This document shows, in pieces, positions 10,354 to 21,707 of a stretch of 64,000 nt of DNA. A program made the translations under genes and the position numbers. Source of the stretch: Heligmosomoides polygyrus polygyrus (Eukaryota; Nematoda; Chromadorea; Rhabditida; Heligmosomidae); assembly GCA_947396885.1 (NCBI GenBank), contig CANDYH010000044.1, forward strand, positions 51,662 to 115,661, given 5' to 3'. Each line of letters begins with the position of its first letter. Position 1 is the stretch's first letter. Below the pieces are notes generated by a model, which was not told the DNA's origin, did not search any database, and was given only the letters and a program-made list of their open reading frames with translations.

Positions 10354-12702
10354 GAATGGAATTGTGACTACGAACAGATCGCGGACGGTATCGTTCAAGG
10401 CTGCCGCTCGGCTCCTCCTGAAAATTTACCTGCCGACCATGCTGTAAATTTCAACGCGTACGTCTTCAGTAGCAACACCACTCAGCAGTTACCTTCGTCT
10501 CACGATTTAGATCAAGGTTTTTAGATTTCCGTACGACAACGGAACGAAGTCAGAACAAAGTCTCATACCTGCAAGCAACATGTACAGTTCGAAGATCACG
10601 AGTTATTCAAATGTGAGTGTTTTTTGTTTCGTGTAGAGAAGCTTATTTATCACACATCAGATGATCAATTCGGCGACGTTTTCCATCGGATGTTCAGCAC
10701 AGCTGTGCGGCGGGGGTATCATTGGGACAGTGGCATGTGTATATGAACAACCGTAAGTATCCGAAAGTTGCCTTTATTGTTGAAATTCAACTAATGTGGC
10801 TGCTGTATTGTTTAGAGAGCTACGAGATGGACAAGCTATGTACGAAAAAGGTCCGCGTTGCCAAACTTCTAGCGACTGTACAGCGCGAACACCAGCAGTC
10901 TGCGATACAGATGAATTCTTCCTTTGCGTAGTGGAGAATTCGACGACAACTACATCTTTGGCAGCAATTACCTCTTCTCCGATTCCAGTGTCAACAACAA
11001 GCGCCTATAATGATACAGGTAGGCGATCTTGTACACGCTGATCTCGTGACTTGTGGGTGGCTTCGAAATGGATAATTCTTTGTTATATGAACAAAAATAT
11101 TGACACATAGTAACAATATTTTCTTACAATAGCTCCATACTCCAGCGAAATCCTAGGTCTGGGGTGGATCACGCTTGTGATAGCTCAGCATGTGCTGCCC
11201 TACCGCACGTTGTACATTAAAAAAAACTTTACGCCTAGAAGAAAGTTCCCACACATAAATCATTACGCCGTGTTTGCCAAACAATATTCATTTATTACTC
11301 AATATATACTATTTTTATTTATTTATATAATACTATTTATTACTCACTACGCGATTACTACGGGGCGCGTATAGCACAGTCCGAGGGGGTACCCGCTGTT
11401 ACGTGCACCCGATACCAGGCTGCTGATTCGGATTCCCCGCCCAGGCCAACTTAGCCTTCCATCCCTCCTATCCCGGTGAACTGGTGCCAGACTTGTCTGG
11501 GAAGGATAGAGCGCTGATGTCTTTATCAGCTGACCATCGCAAGTCGTTGTATGGGCAAATGCGCACTCCAGTCGCCTCCATAACATTCCGTGCAAGTACG
11601 ATGTGTGGCGCATCCTAAAGGAAGTTGAGCAACGCCGTCCTTTATACTTTTGTTCCTTTATTTATTACGGCTTATCACACAGTAGTGTCTTTTAGGAATA
11701 AATCGAATTTGTCCCGCAAACACTGACATGAACGACAGGATAAGAGTTAAGGCGGTGGAAATGCACAACTACCGAAGGTTTGCAACATAAATGAATAGGA
11801 TCATTCCATGTTTTGCTTGTAAGATGCTTGTCTAATACTTCTTTTGTAAATGTAATGGAGATCGAAAATTAGACCAATGTTTCAAATCAGCTATTCAGTT
11901 GCAACGTTCCACTGAGATAAATGATTATGTACAGTTTAGATCACAACTTGCAAAAGGAGTAGTGGCCAAATTCAACGGGAACTATTTGCCGAGTGCCGCC
12001 AACATGGTGAAACTGGTAAGACAGAGACATATTTTTTGATTTAGTACATAATGTTTAGCTCGATAGGCTTGCAGACGTTGACTGTGGGCTGGAAAGAGCA
12101 GCGTTTGCACACGCCGCCACCTGCTCGAACACTTACTCCAACCGAACAACGAGAGAAGGCGTTGAGGAAAACATTCAGTTGGTGCCTGCAACGTCTGCTG
12201 TCCCTTATAGGGTCGTTGCAGTCGGAGAGGTTCGCACCAGCGGCTCTGTTGTTTCCAATATGGCCGTCTAGCACATTTCAACTTCAGGCCATCAAGACAT
12301 GGTGGAAGCAAGTCAGGTTTCAGACTCAGGCAATTGGAATGGCTGTCACTTTCAAAGAGAATCACGTTAATCAGCCGATCAGCTACTTCACTATGGTGAG
12401 GGTGCTTCTGATTGAAGATATTTGAGTAGCCTCTCCCCAATTTTTCGTGTTTTCAGATGGCTTGGGCAACAACAACTAGACTGGGGTGCGGCGTGGCCAG
12501 ATGTGGCGGCGACTTCTTCGTCGTGTGCAACTATCAACCAGGGTATCATCACTCGAAGTCCGCACTTTGTACGATGCTGTGCACTAACAGAATCGCTTTC
12601 AGAGGGAATATCGTTAGAAGTTGCGTCTATGATCCTGGAGAACCCTGCTCAAAGTGTCCGGCTGGCACCTTTTGTATCAGTCCGCTTTGCAGTACTGTTT
12701 GA
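10354..12702 (+). pseudogene. Double-CAP-domain ASP-like (SCP/TAPS) gene, 5' incomplete, frameshifted
   Basis: Ten exons match exons 4-13 of the two minus-strand ASP genes: 10354-10457, 10525-10612, 10661-10752, 10816-11018, 11696-11777, 11940-12015, 12075-12229, 12288-12395, 12457-12542 and 12603-12702. They encode the later part of CAP domain 1 (EWNCDYEQIADGIVQGC), a Thr/Ser-rich linker, and CAP domain 2 ending with the CAP2-type motif FFVVCNYQPGGN and a short Cys-rich tail. The exons for the signal peptide and first part of domain 1 are not seen upstream. The second exon lacks 42 nt (in frame) that both relatives have. The exon at 12075 is 155 nt instead of 156: ACGTTGAC against ACGTATGAC, a 1-nt deletion that shifts the frame from the start of that exon. 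AATAAA follows the stop. Calling it a pseudogene is inference; a sequencing error is the alternative. Confidence 0.85.
11356..11640 (+). mobile_element. tRNA-like SINE (family 2) in intron of the ASP pseudogene
   Basis: It aligns with 16195-16430 from the A-box-like TAGCACAGTCCGA through the B-box-like GATTCGGATTCCC to AACGCCGTC. It lies in the 677-bp intron between the linker exon and the first exon of CAP domain 2. In the two intact genes this intron is short, 135-139 bp. Confidence 0.65.
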
Positions 12703-12721
12703 CAACTAACAATCAACAGAA

Positions 12722-12727
12722 AATAAA
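12722..12727 (+). promoter_or_regulatory. Polyadenylation signal AATAAA of the ASP pseudogene
   Basis: AATAAA begins 20 nt after the stop codon. Both intact copies also have AATAAA about 20 nt after their stops, so the ancestral 3' UTR was very short. Confidence 0.7.
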
Positions 12728-13011
12728 GGCTTATATTTTGAGAAGGGAAGTGTTGAATATCGATAGTGCTTTAAAAATCTATGTGGAGTAAATTGTTCAA
12801 AACAAAAACGGCGGAGTGGATGTCAAACCTGCCATTATGTCTTAAATAAAGTCAGAAACTTTTATAGTTGACATCGCAGCCCTACTGTGCACTAATTTCT
12901 CCACATCAATGATTTTGTTTCTGACAGAATTAATAGTCCATTAAGACCCCAATCATCGAACGTTTAGAAATGGTTCAATTCAGCCAATTTCTATCAAGAC
13001 CTACAGCTTAG

Positions 13012-13215
13012 CTGGTTCAATGTTGATATCGGCGGCCGGCTCATCCCGATTTACGGGTGAGTGCTGATCGGTCCCACGAGGTTTAGACGTTGCGTTCGAT
13101 CACACAGCGCCGTTGTAAAGGCATAGAGCACTCCCGCCCGGTCGAGGGGAGGAGCGGTTCAACTCCCGCAAGGCGCTAGAAGTTTTGATCGCCATAAAAC
13201 ATCGTTGTAACAGCT
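13012..13215 (+). mobile_element. tRNA-derived SINE (family 1), diverged copy
   Basis: This copy has the same order as the other family-1 copies: CGGCGGCCGGCTCATCCC, a tRNA-like core with a damaged B box (GCGGTTCAACTCCCG), then the tail AGAAGTTTTGATCGC. It lies about 300 bp downstream of the ASP pseudogene. Confidence 0.65.
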
Positions 13216-13339
13216 TACATCCAACGTTTACGTAACCTTTTATAGTGTACCAGTCTGCACAATTTCTTCAAAGATTCTAGTAATCTTCCTTGAAGAGAAT
13301 TGCTTTTCTTTATTTTGAAGTTAAGGTACTACAAGGGAG

Positions 13340-13660
13340 TACCTAAAGATCTTTACCACACAACGCACAGTAGAGGCCGAACTGTAGCTTTTTTTTCCGT
13401 CCGAGCAAGGTCTTGCTTAAATCTCTATTCGAGCTATTCACTAAGCGTTCGTTTGTTCTCATAGTAACACAATCGGAGGATGATGATGTCTTCATTCTCT
13501 GTAATAAATCTCCACTCGAAGGATGGAACGTCGCAACTGGCAATCAAATCGAGATGATGCGAACGTAATGGGCTCAATAGCTTCTACCGTACTCCCACAA
13601 AAAAGAAACCTTGGTAACTGAACAGCAAAAGAAAAACTAAGAAAATAATGAACTTAGATT
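13340..13660 (+). repeat. Dispersed repeat 'A', partial copy
   Basis: It aligns with 340-480 (plus) and with 20110-20300 (minus), for example CAATCAAATCGAGATGATGCG. It sits just upstream of the truncated Penelope-like open frame. Confidence 0.6.
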
Positions 13661-13717
13661 TTGTGCTCTTTAGGTTAATAATTGTGAAGTCCACGCTTAT
13701 CTGGATAACTACGCAGA

Positions 13718-14755
13718 TTGCTGAGACACAGAAGAAGGAGCCCACACTGTCTAGATCGAATGCCTACCATTTACTGCCGCTACATTGACGACTGTTTCGT
13801 CATCTGTATAACTCAGCTTGAGATGGACACGTGCTTTGACTTACTAAACCGGCAGTCACAACACATCAAGTTCACACGTGAAAGGCCTATGGAGAACTGG
13901 CTCGCATTTCTCAATGTGCAAGTTCATCTATCCGATGGGGTATACAGGACCAGGTGGTACCGAAAGCCGACAAATAGGAACATCATTGTTCATTGCACTT
14001 CGGCTCACCCAACCAGCATGAAAAAGGCAGTCGTCCAAAACATGTTCCAAACTGCTCGCGCGGTCTCGTCTGAAGGCGCTGAAAGGTCCTGCTCGATGGA
14101 TTTGGCTAGCAGCATTGCGATACAAAACGGATATACTCCTACTGGCGGGGCTAGTGGGAGGTACCGGCTATCAGCCATCGTAAGAGGCCAACAGGACGAC
14201 CGGTCGAAAGTGACATTCTGCGTCCCTTTCATTTCGGACCAATTGACTGCAGCAATACGTGGCTGCATTCAAAAAGCAGACCTGCAAGACGAAGTAAGAA
14301 TCATAGCAGTACCTCCTACAAATCTGAAAGAGCAGCTGGTCCGAAATCGTCTGTACGACCGACTGTGCACAGCACCATCGTGCGTTATTTGCCCTTTCGG
14401 AAGGGAGGGAGACTGCCTTATGGCTGGGGTAGTATACCTCGTTACATGCTTGGAATGCAGGGAAGAGTATGTGGGGGAGACAGGTAGACCCTTGTGTGTA
14501 AGGGTCATGGAACACTTGGATGGGTTGCGCAGGTCCCACGTCTCAACTCCCCTGGGCGAGCACCGGGTGCGGCGGCATGCGAACAGCTGTTTTGGGGTGG
14601 AGGTCAAGATCCATGCGCGTGAAGATGAGATTTCGGCGCGCCGAACTCTCGAGGCGCTGTACATTGCGGCGAGGTCCCCCCAAATCAATAGGAAGGACGA
14701 GTGCTTGGCTGTGACCCAGGAGCTAGCGCCGTACATCGCCCTGTGTGGGTTTTGA
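13718..14755 (+). pseudogene. Penelope-like reverse transcriptase C-terminus plus GIY-YIG endonuclease
   Basis: The 345-codon frame begins inside the reverse-transcriptase palm with YCRYIDDCFVI (the DD pair near residues 24-25) and continues through the thumb (WLAFLNVQVHL, YRKPTNRNIIVH). A Cys-rich motif (CVICPFGREGDC) is followed by a GIY-YIG nuclease: VYLVTCLECREEYVGETGRP, then R and EHL, and a final segment with a conserved Glu and Asn (EALYIAARSPQINRKDE). This order is diagnostic of Penelope-like retroelements, which pair an RT with a GIY-YIG nuclease to integrate. The N-terminal half of the RT is missing, so the copy cannot be autonomous, although this frame itself has no stops. Confidence 0.93.
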
Positions 14756-14993
14756 CTTCTGGGTCATGACCCGTTGGGTCCCTAAGGCATGTGGTCCCAA
14801 GGGCTCTATGTCATTCACCCATCTTCCGTTCAGCTAGGGTGTCAGGGGACTCATTTGTCTCCACTCATAAAGGTTAGCCTTTTACTGACTTTCTACGTTG
14901 TCGTTCTCTTGGTCTCTTAGCCTTCTAGATGGGCTCCTGCAGAAAGAAATGGCATTTGGGAGGGTAGTTTCTCAAATGACTTCGACTTTTCCA

Positions 14994-15029
14994 GGCTCTG
15001 AAGAAGGCGACAACGCCAAAACGTCAGCC
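14994..15029 (+). ncRNA. Hammerhead ribozyme-like motif, core substitution
   Basis: The order is GGCT (stem I), CTGAAGA, A-GGCG-ACAA-CGCC (stem II), AAAACGTC, AGCC (stem I). Stems I and II pair. The usual GAAA box reads AAAA, so the core G expected to act in cleavage is replaced and this copy is probably inactive. AATAAA follows at 15032. Confidence 0.75.
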
Positions 15030-15110
15030 GAAATAAAGCCTTGTACCAATCTTGGATACGCTAAACAAACTACTCGACTATTGCCACACTGTCGCTAACC
15101 GCGGTTTTAG

Positions 15111-15639
15111 CAAGCCGGATCATTGAAGTGTATGGTGAATCGTAATATGCTTGAACAATTTATACCTTGTACATAGAATATAGGGTACAACAGCTGACAC
15201 CTGAAGACAAACGCCTGTCACAGAGCTCGTCAACCAGAGTTATGAAAAAATCGGAGTATAGCACTCATGCTTCTCACGCTTTCCTTTTCTGCAATAAAGT
15301 GACCTTTGTCAAGCATATATTCCACTAATGTCATCTCGTCTTCTTGTCCCTGTTGAAGAAGTGTCCTGTTCAGGGAGTGAGAATCCCTAGTCCTAGCAAT
15401 TGCTTTCACATGGTCCTTTATAAGAAAAAACATTGCGCCTCCATTTCAGTCCTTTTTTCCTTTATTTCTTGGTTTACTATGAAAATTACAGATCATACTC
15501 TAGGCTGCTGCGGAAACAGCCCGCATTTTTCTGGTGGTTTTTATGAGGTTGATGCAAAAATAATAGCTGCCTTCGTACTTGTTATGTTTCATAACTAGAC
15601 AAATTTATAAACGCATGTGGTCATTGTACGTCGTAAAAA
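15111..15639. other. No gene recognised
   Basis: A minus-strand open frame at 15230-15433 and a plus one at 15344-15598 match no family I recognise. The stretch separates the Penelope tail from a LINE fragment. Confidence 0.4.
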
Positions 15640-16009
15640 GAAACATTTTTGGCGCTATCGTACGGATCTTTTTTATGTCATACAAGGATAGGCTGTCGTA
15701 TTTGGGTGAAAACACGTTAGAAATGAGAAAAAAGTTGTCGGACTGTGAATTTCTTTACAAAATATCGTGTGGACTAGTTAGCTTAGATTTTGGTCTGCTG
15801 TTTACCAAGACAAGTACTATTGGGCGCACGCGTGGGCATGATTACAGAATTCTGAGGGAGAAAACAAGGACAGAGGAGTTTCGAGACTCATTCGTGCAGA
15901 AGGTAATTTCACTTTGGAACGGCTTACCACCGTCTGTTGTTAACTCAGGTTCTGTTCCTTCTTTTCATGAGAAGGCCAAGAACTACATGATGAGTCAGGG
16001 CAGGTTTTA
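15640..16009 (+). pseudogene. LINE C-terminal fragment
   Basis: The translation carries a typical post-RT tail of CR1/Jockey-type LINEs: a 'YKDRLSYLGENTLEMRKK...LYKIS' segment, then TRGHDYRIL, and VQKVISLWNGLPPSVVNS near the end. It has the same word order as 47476-47700 (TRGHALRI..., VAKTWNELPNNLVSS) on the minus strand. No RT core is present upstream. Confidence 0.75.
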
Positions 16010-16194
16010 AATAATTTCAGGTTCCGCTTTCGGATGTCCTCCTCGAGTTCTCGTTAGTTTTTGCCGTTTTGTTTTTTTGTTGCAAAAACTAACACTTTTT
16101 TCATGGTGGCTCTGTCTGTTAGTAGCATTTTGCCTTTATTGTATGTTTGTTATTTCATGTCTTCTTTCTTCGTTTGTTTCCCTCACATTCACGA

Positions 16195-16430
16195 AGGTGC
16201 CGGCTGTCGCGCGCGCCCGGTACCAGGTTCTTGGTACGGATCTCCCAGCCAAGCCTTCTATCCCTCCGGGTCGGAGGATTACTACCAGGCTTGCCCGAGA
16301 AGGATAAAGACTTGTTTTATCAGCCAGCCACCATAAGTCATTGTTTGCCAAATACGCATTCAAATCGCCTCCGCGACATCCCGTACAAGTAGATGGCGCC
16401 CGGAAGCTTTTTTTAGTAACGCCGTCGTTT
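16195..16430 (+). mobile_element. tRNA-like SINE (family 2)
   Basis: It aligns with 11356-11640, including GGAAGGATAGA/GAAGGATAAAGA, the TATCAGC block and AACGCCGTC at the end. B-box-like GGTACGGATCTCC is present. Confidence 0.6.
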
Positions 16431-19189
16431 GTCATGTTATCTTTACCATTTTTCGATATTATTCGTGTTCTTCATTTGTGAGTCGATGTCACTAACTTCT
16501 CGCATTATCCTATTACCAGCGTCCGTCGCTGGCTTCGCCTGCTTCGGGTAGGGCGGGCACGCCGGGAACGGAGCCTAAACTTAGCTAGGGCCCTGCTTCC
16601 TCAACCAGTGTCCCCCGGCTTAGGCTTGGGGCCCATGAATGTAGATTTACATTAAAAATGGAGCATACGACACAAGTAGTGTTGAATAACAGTTCCATTT
16701 TCGCGCAACACAAAATGCGTTATGGGGGTGCCTCACATGGTGATCCCTCCTCCTTCGAGCCAATTTGCACAAAGTTAATAAAAAAGCGTGGTTGTACGCA
16801 CAGTCACTGTACGCGGTTTGAAATTCGCGCGTGGGTTGGTATTGAAAAGAATGACGATTTTGACGTTCATAGAGCGCGTTTTTCGACGGCGACCTTTCGT
16901 CCGCAGTTGCAATGCACGTTTAATGAGGAATTGGTCTGACACATAGTAAAACAGAACATTTTCTAATGCACTACGACCGCGGCGGACGCGACGCTCGGCA
17001 ACGATCTCGACGAGCTTCCGTATGTTCAGAGGCGCGCCGGCTTACACAAGCAGACTTTAGCATAGGATTACAATACGCAATAACTACCGAAACCGACGTA
17101 GCAGAAGGATTGCTAGAATGCGCAGGCACATAGACTCGTTATTTTGTAACACATCATCACCTTTACAAAAAAATCGTATTTTATCCCTTGAAGACGTTTA
17201 TCAGGCTTTTGTTTAGCAAAATCATTGTTTATTATCACTTACTAATATCAGTTGAAACAACCAGCATAGGATCAACTACACGCACAACTATAGTTGTGCA
17301 CTCGCAAAATTTTCGAATATTGGAATTATTTAAAATGCTCGCAACTTTCGAGTATTCCAATTCAAGCACAATCAAAAAGTGGTTTTATGAAGATTAGGAC
17401 TCGAAATGCGAAAATCGCGATTTTTCAAATTTTGAGTTCAATTCCAGATTCGAATGAAAATCATTGGAATATCTGTTCGAATAGGCCAACCGAACAAAAC
17501 TATGCACAACACTAGACAGGAAGATGAGATAGTACTCAAAACCAGAATATTGCCACCAGAATGGACTAGACAGCAGTTTCGTGACGCTGCTTAACTCATG
17601 AGACTTTCGGGAATTTTCAGGGATTGTAATAACCTAGAAAAATCGAACGCTTACTTCCTAGGTATGTTCAGCACCAACGAACAAAATATGGCATTACCTC
17701 TAGTTAACTACCACCTCTATTGGAGCTCCCTCTTTTCATTATGACGAATCCCTCGCTCTCAAGCCTTGTTCAATTTCGAACTACGTTCGAGCAAAACTTC
17801 GAGATTTCAAATTCGAACCCTCCAAACGAAATCGCAGATTGAAACAAAAAGCATTGTTCGAATATTGCTTGAAATCGAACAATGTTCTAAAAATGTCAAG
17901 AGTTGGCCGCCAGAACCCTCGAAAGAAAATCGCAAATCGTTCCCACCAAGTACCGTAGACGCAGAAGTAGAGCGAGTTTGAACATGGGTTTCAAGGAACG
18001 GCGAAGATGCATACTCAGGCGGCCTGCTCTTGATATTGTTCGAAAATTATTCGATGTCGAGCAAAATCCGAACAATAATTTTTCGCAATATTCGATTACG
18101 AACAATATTCGAGGATGGCTTTTCCGCCATGTTCGAACAACGTCTTTCTGTCTTCGATTTCTAACAATATTCGAATAAAAGTTTTCCGCGAAAGTCGATT
18201 TCGAACTTGATTACGAGTAATCGAGCAATTAATTGTTCGAAATTGATCGAACAATTATTCGGCCCGATTAATCGAGCTCAAGTCTACAGCTCTCGGGTAC
18301 CTTTGCGAGCGGCGGCTCCACGACAACACCTCCGCGCCGCGGCTTCCACCACAATGGCAACGTGGGTCCCACCACGGCAGGAGCGATATGGACGAGTTCT
18401 CGAGGTGTTGCCGCGAGACTCTGTAGAGGCCCTTGCACTTATTGTCGGTTCAATCGCGAGATGTGGATATGAAGTGTGGATCCACACATTCATATGACGC
18501 CAATTTCTCACTAATATAAATTCTGTATCGTTGCTGAGTTTGTGGTGTGAAAAGACCCTGAAAAGATTGGAAAAGATTGATAAGATTCTGACGTTGTTGC
18601 TATGAATTCACATTCTTCTATGGACCTCTGTAGAAGCTCATAGGAAGGTGATCATCAACGTTTGTGACATTGCTCGCCACAGCCTTTGCCATATTTTGTG
18701 GATAATAAACATGTTGAAACCCTGCCGCAACGATTAACATTCTCTATTTGCATTGCTAGGTGGGAAAACGTGAAATCGTTCTACATGAAAAAAAAAACAT
18801 TTTCAGCTGAAAATCTTATTGCAATTTACCAAGGAACGTTTTTGGGCAATGCAGTACAGGTATCATCCTGATTGTGGCTCCAGTTTGACATTGGAGATCT
18901 TGTTGTGGTTTGGGGAAGTATGGAAAGTACAACGCTTATTACCTCTTACCGAAACCAATTGCTAGGATTCAAATACTTTCAGCGAATCTTGTATGTTGAC
19001 TAGAAAACCTTATGGGAAGACGAACAAAAAAAAACAGCGAGACAAGTCACTAGTGATGACTTTCTACCATTTTTTGACAACACTAGAAGCGAATAACACG
19101 TGCTGCACAAAATTATGTTTCTACAAATGCGCCGTAAGGCACGACAGAGAATATGAGGACTGACTATTCTTTGCAAGATCTACATTAAA
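16431..19189. other. No gene recognised; TTCGAA-rich tract inside
   Basis: From about 17280 to 18280 the sequence is full of degenerate words such as TTCGAATATT, ATTCGAA and GAACAAT. A similar tract occurs at 37950-38200. Short open frames here match nothing I know. The remainder (16431-17280, 18280-19190) is anonymous. Confidence 0.5.
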
Positions 19190-19640
19190 AGCGTGTTGGT
19201 TCGGCCACTGTCGCACTTCACAGTGACGATGAGGGTGTACAGCACAGTTGGTTATGCTGCTCGACGAAAGCTTCTCCAGTTCTCGAAATGATTCACTGCT
19301 CAACGGTTCATAGGAGGACAAAACATAGTCTATATTGGTGATGTAGTGCATTGTGTTGTTTTTATTGCAAAGGTTCACGTGGTTCTGTAAAGCCAAAACA
19401 TTCTAGCGCGTGATAACACAAAGGACTCCACAAAAGGCTTCCAATCAATTCATGCCTAGGCAGACGACCCTGTCGCACACTTATACAGGGCACTGGGTAA
19501 GCGCAGTGGATATCAAATAATGCTACACCGAGCGAACGGAGTCTTCGAGCTCAATACAAACCACGGCCAGGAAGCTGTAACGAACTACGAACAGCACCAG
19601 ACGGAAGCCACCTAAACGTTGAGCACCACGTAGGGAAATT
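19190..19640 (-). repeat. Dispersed repeat 'B', copy 2
   Basis: Its reverse complement aligns with 2941-3260. In this copy it follows repeat A directly, giving the uninterrupted arrangement of the A-B element. Confidence 0.65.
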
Positions 19641-19689
19641 ATTATAATTTGCTGTACACTCTAGTATGTAATTGTTCTCCAGCTTCAAT

Positions 19690-20400
19690 AGATAAGAACA
19701 CGAGGACGCTAACTGGGAAACATTTTGTTGAGTTTAGTAGGACTGTTCGAGTTGGGGCCAAGACTGCTATCCACACTTTATTCATCTGGCGATTCGGCGT
19801 AACCGCCGTATTGTTAAGTATTTGAAGCCTAACCGTTTCTTGGTTTGCAGAGAGACCGAAGCCAACATCAATTCCACTTTAGCCGGGTTTGAACTCGTGT
19901 GGCAAAACGTCGCGAATTTCAACGGCCAGCATCTCCGAAAGTGATTCCTAAATCACCGAAGAAACGCTAATAGTGAATAGCAGAGAAAATTTAGTTTCTA
20001 ACGGTTACATAAAACATGACTGCATTCGTTGCCACAGTTGAAAATGCCAGTTCGCAACCAACAACGTACAACCGCCTGGCCTCCTGAATTATTTTCTAAA
20101 CTTTTTCTTCTGCTTTTCAGTTTCCAAGGTTTCCTTTTTGTGGTGGTACGGTAGGAGCTAATGGGCCCATTGCATTCGCATCATCTCGATTTGATTGCCA
20201 GTTGCGACGTTTCACTATTCGGGATGAAATTTATTGTGAAGCATGAAGGGTTCGTCATCCCCGGTTGTGTTACTATGAGAACAAACGAGCGTTTAATGAG
20301 GAATTCGAAAAATGGTTTATCCAAGATGTTGTTCGTTGAAGTAAACTACAACAGAGTCATATTGCGGTGTATGATGCAGACTTTCACATAAGCCCTGATA
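19690..20400 (-). repeat. Dispersed repeat 'A', copy 2
   Basis: Its reverse complement aligns with the first 900 bases and with 13340-13660. The tail near 19760-19830 still shows stem-like CGGCG...CGCCG and AATAAAG, reminiscent of the Penelope hammerhead tails, but without a complete core. Confidence 0.6.
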
Positions 20401-21004
20401 TAGCCCTGATTTAGCTCTGATATAAAATGTTTTAAATGTTCTTAATATATAGATTTTTCTTTACTGTGGATTTTGAAGAAATTGGGGCCTATTTTAATAT
20501 GTGCGTCTCAGATTGCGTCTCAGACCTTAGTATTCTTGTCAAATCAAGAAGTAACTCAGAAATGCTCTGGCCACGGAACTTCAGACGCTATTTCAACCAA
20601 AAAGACTACTTTCAAAACGATAAAAGAGAAAGGAATAGAATAAATGATTAACAGTTCACCCAGTTTTTCTGCTTGCATTAAACGCCCAGTTCTAACGCAC
20701 AGTTCTGTAATTAATCATATTCAATCAGTACTACAGATGAAATTAATTTCTTTGCACAGGTAACCTGAAGAAAAAAAAAACGAAGCAAATGCTATTGTGC
20801 ACTGTGCATTAAGTTAGCACCGCAAGACGACGAGCAAGCGCATGGCGTAATCTAGTCTCAACAACTATCTCAAAATTCTGATTTTTCCTTCTTAGTTCAC
20901 TGTATAGATTGGTGATCCTAAGAGGAGGGGACTCCTATGGCCACCCAAACTGCTTATCCATTTCCTTACACATGTTATGAATAGAGAATGGAATGTTATG
21001 AATA
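20401..21004. other. No gene recognised
   Basis: The sequence is AT-rich with short open frames only. It separates the repeat copies from the duplicated flank of the first intact ASP gene. Confidence 0.4.
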
Positions 21005-21680
21005 AAGAATAAAAGATGAAAGGTCGGCCTGATTAATGCCTTTTCGGGACGCGCCACGCATCATACAACTACGATACAAAGGCGGCGTCTATTGCTGCTA
21101 GTTTTAACGCGTTCGCGGCCTAAAATAAAAAATGTCTAGCACTTGGGTTTGATACCGGATTGCGGCTTAAAGATTTACAGAGCGTTTAGCGAATCCAAGA
21201 GGGACTTTCTGAGCTTAAATTCCTTCAAACACGAACACGAGCAACAACAATGGGTGCATGGACAAACCAGCAACGTATGGTGTCATAAAATCATTCTAGC
21301 TGTATTCTCATCTTCTATTTTCTTAATAAATATTCTTAGCATTCGACGATGTTTTCGAATACATACGACAAATTGCGAAAAAAAATCCTCTGAACACTCT
21401 CTGTCTGCATTATTAGGCAAAACTAGTACACTACAAAATCTAAAACAAACATGGGATGAGACTTTAATGGACTAGTAATTCTAGTAGGAACAAAAGCATA
21501 GACGTCACAAAATAACTGCGCTGCAAGGTTGTCGTCAGATAATTTCAGGCTTTCTTTTTTAAATAATGTCAGGTTTAATATTTACTCTAGCATTTTGATT
21601 TACACTATTTACTCCACATTGATTTTGTATACTGTCTTATACAAAATCGATACTGAAAAATGCTTTTTTCAAAATGTAAA
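21005..21680 (-). repeat. 3' flank of ASP gene 1, duplicated downstream of ASP gene 2
   Basis: It aligns with 30545-31160: both contain ATGCCTTTTCGGGA, GATACAAAGGCGGCGTCTAT, GCATTCGACGATGTTT and the AT-rich end next to the gene. This is flanking DNA carried along with the gene duplication. Remnants also follow the ASP pseudogene (GATCGAATATCGATAG-like and ATGTGGAGTAAAT at 12750-12800). Confidence 0.8.
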
Positions 21681-21682
21681 TC

Positions 21683-21688
21683 TTTATT
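21683..21688 (-). promoter_or_regulatory. Polyadenylation signal AATAAA of ASP gene 1
   Basis: On the minus strand AATAAA begins 19 nt after the TGA stop. The same position is used in ASP gene 2. Confidence 0.75.
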
Positions 21689-21707
21689 TTATGTCGACGG
21701 TTAGTTG

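Larger units (their letters stand above)
13700..15110 (+). mobile_element. Penelope-like element 1, 5' truncated
   Basis: The block comprises the coding part at 13718-14755, an untranslated tail, a hammerhead-like motif at 14994-15029, an AATAAA, and a few tens of bases shared with the other Penelope tails (TTGTACCAATCTTGG). The same tail occurs at 22812-22985 and, inverted, at 29636-29760. Confidence 0.8.

Noticed and set aside
12051..12425. 124-codon continuous frame over the ASP pseudogene's tenth and eleventh exons
   Set aside because: It reads the exon in the wrong frame and crosses an intron conserved in three loci. It stays open only because of the 1-nt deletion.
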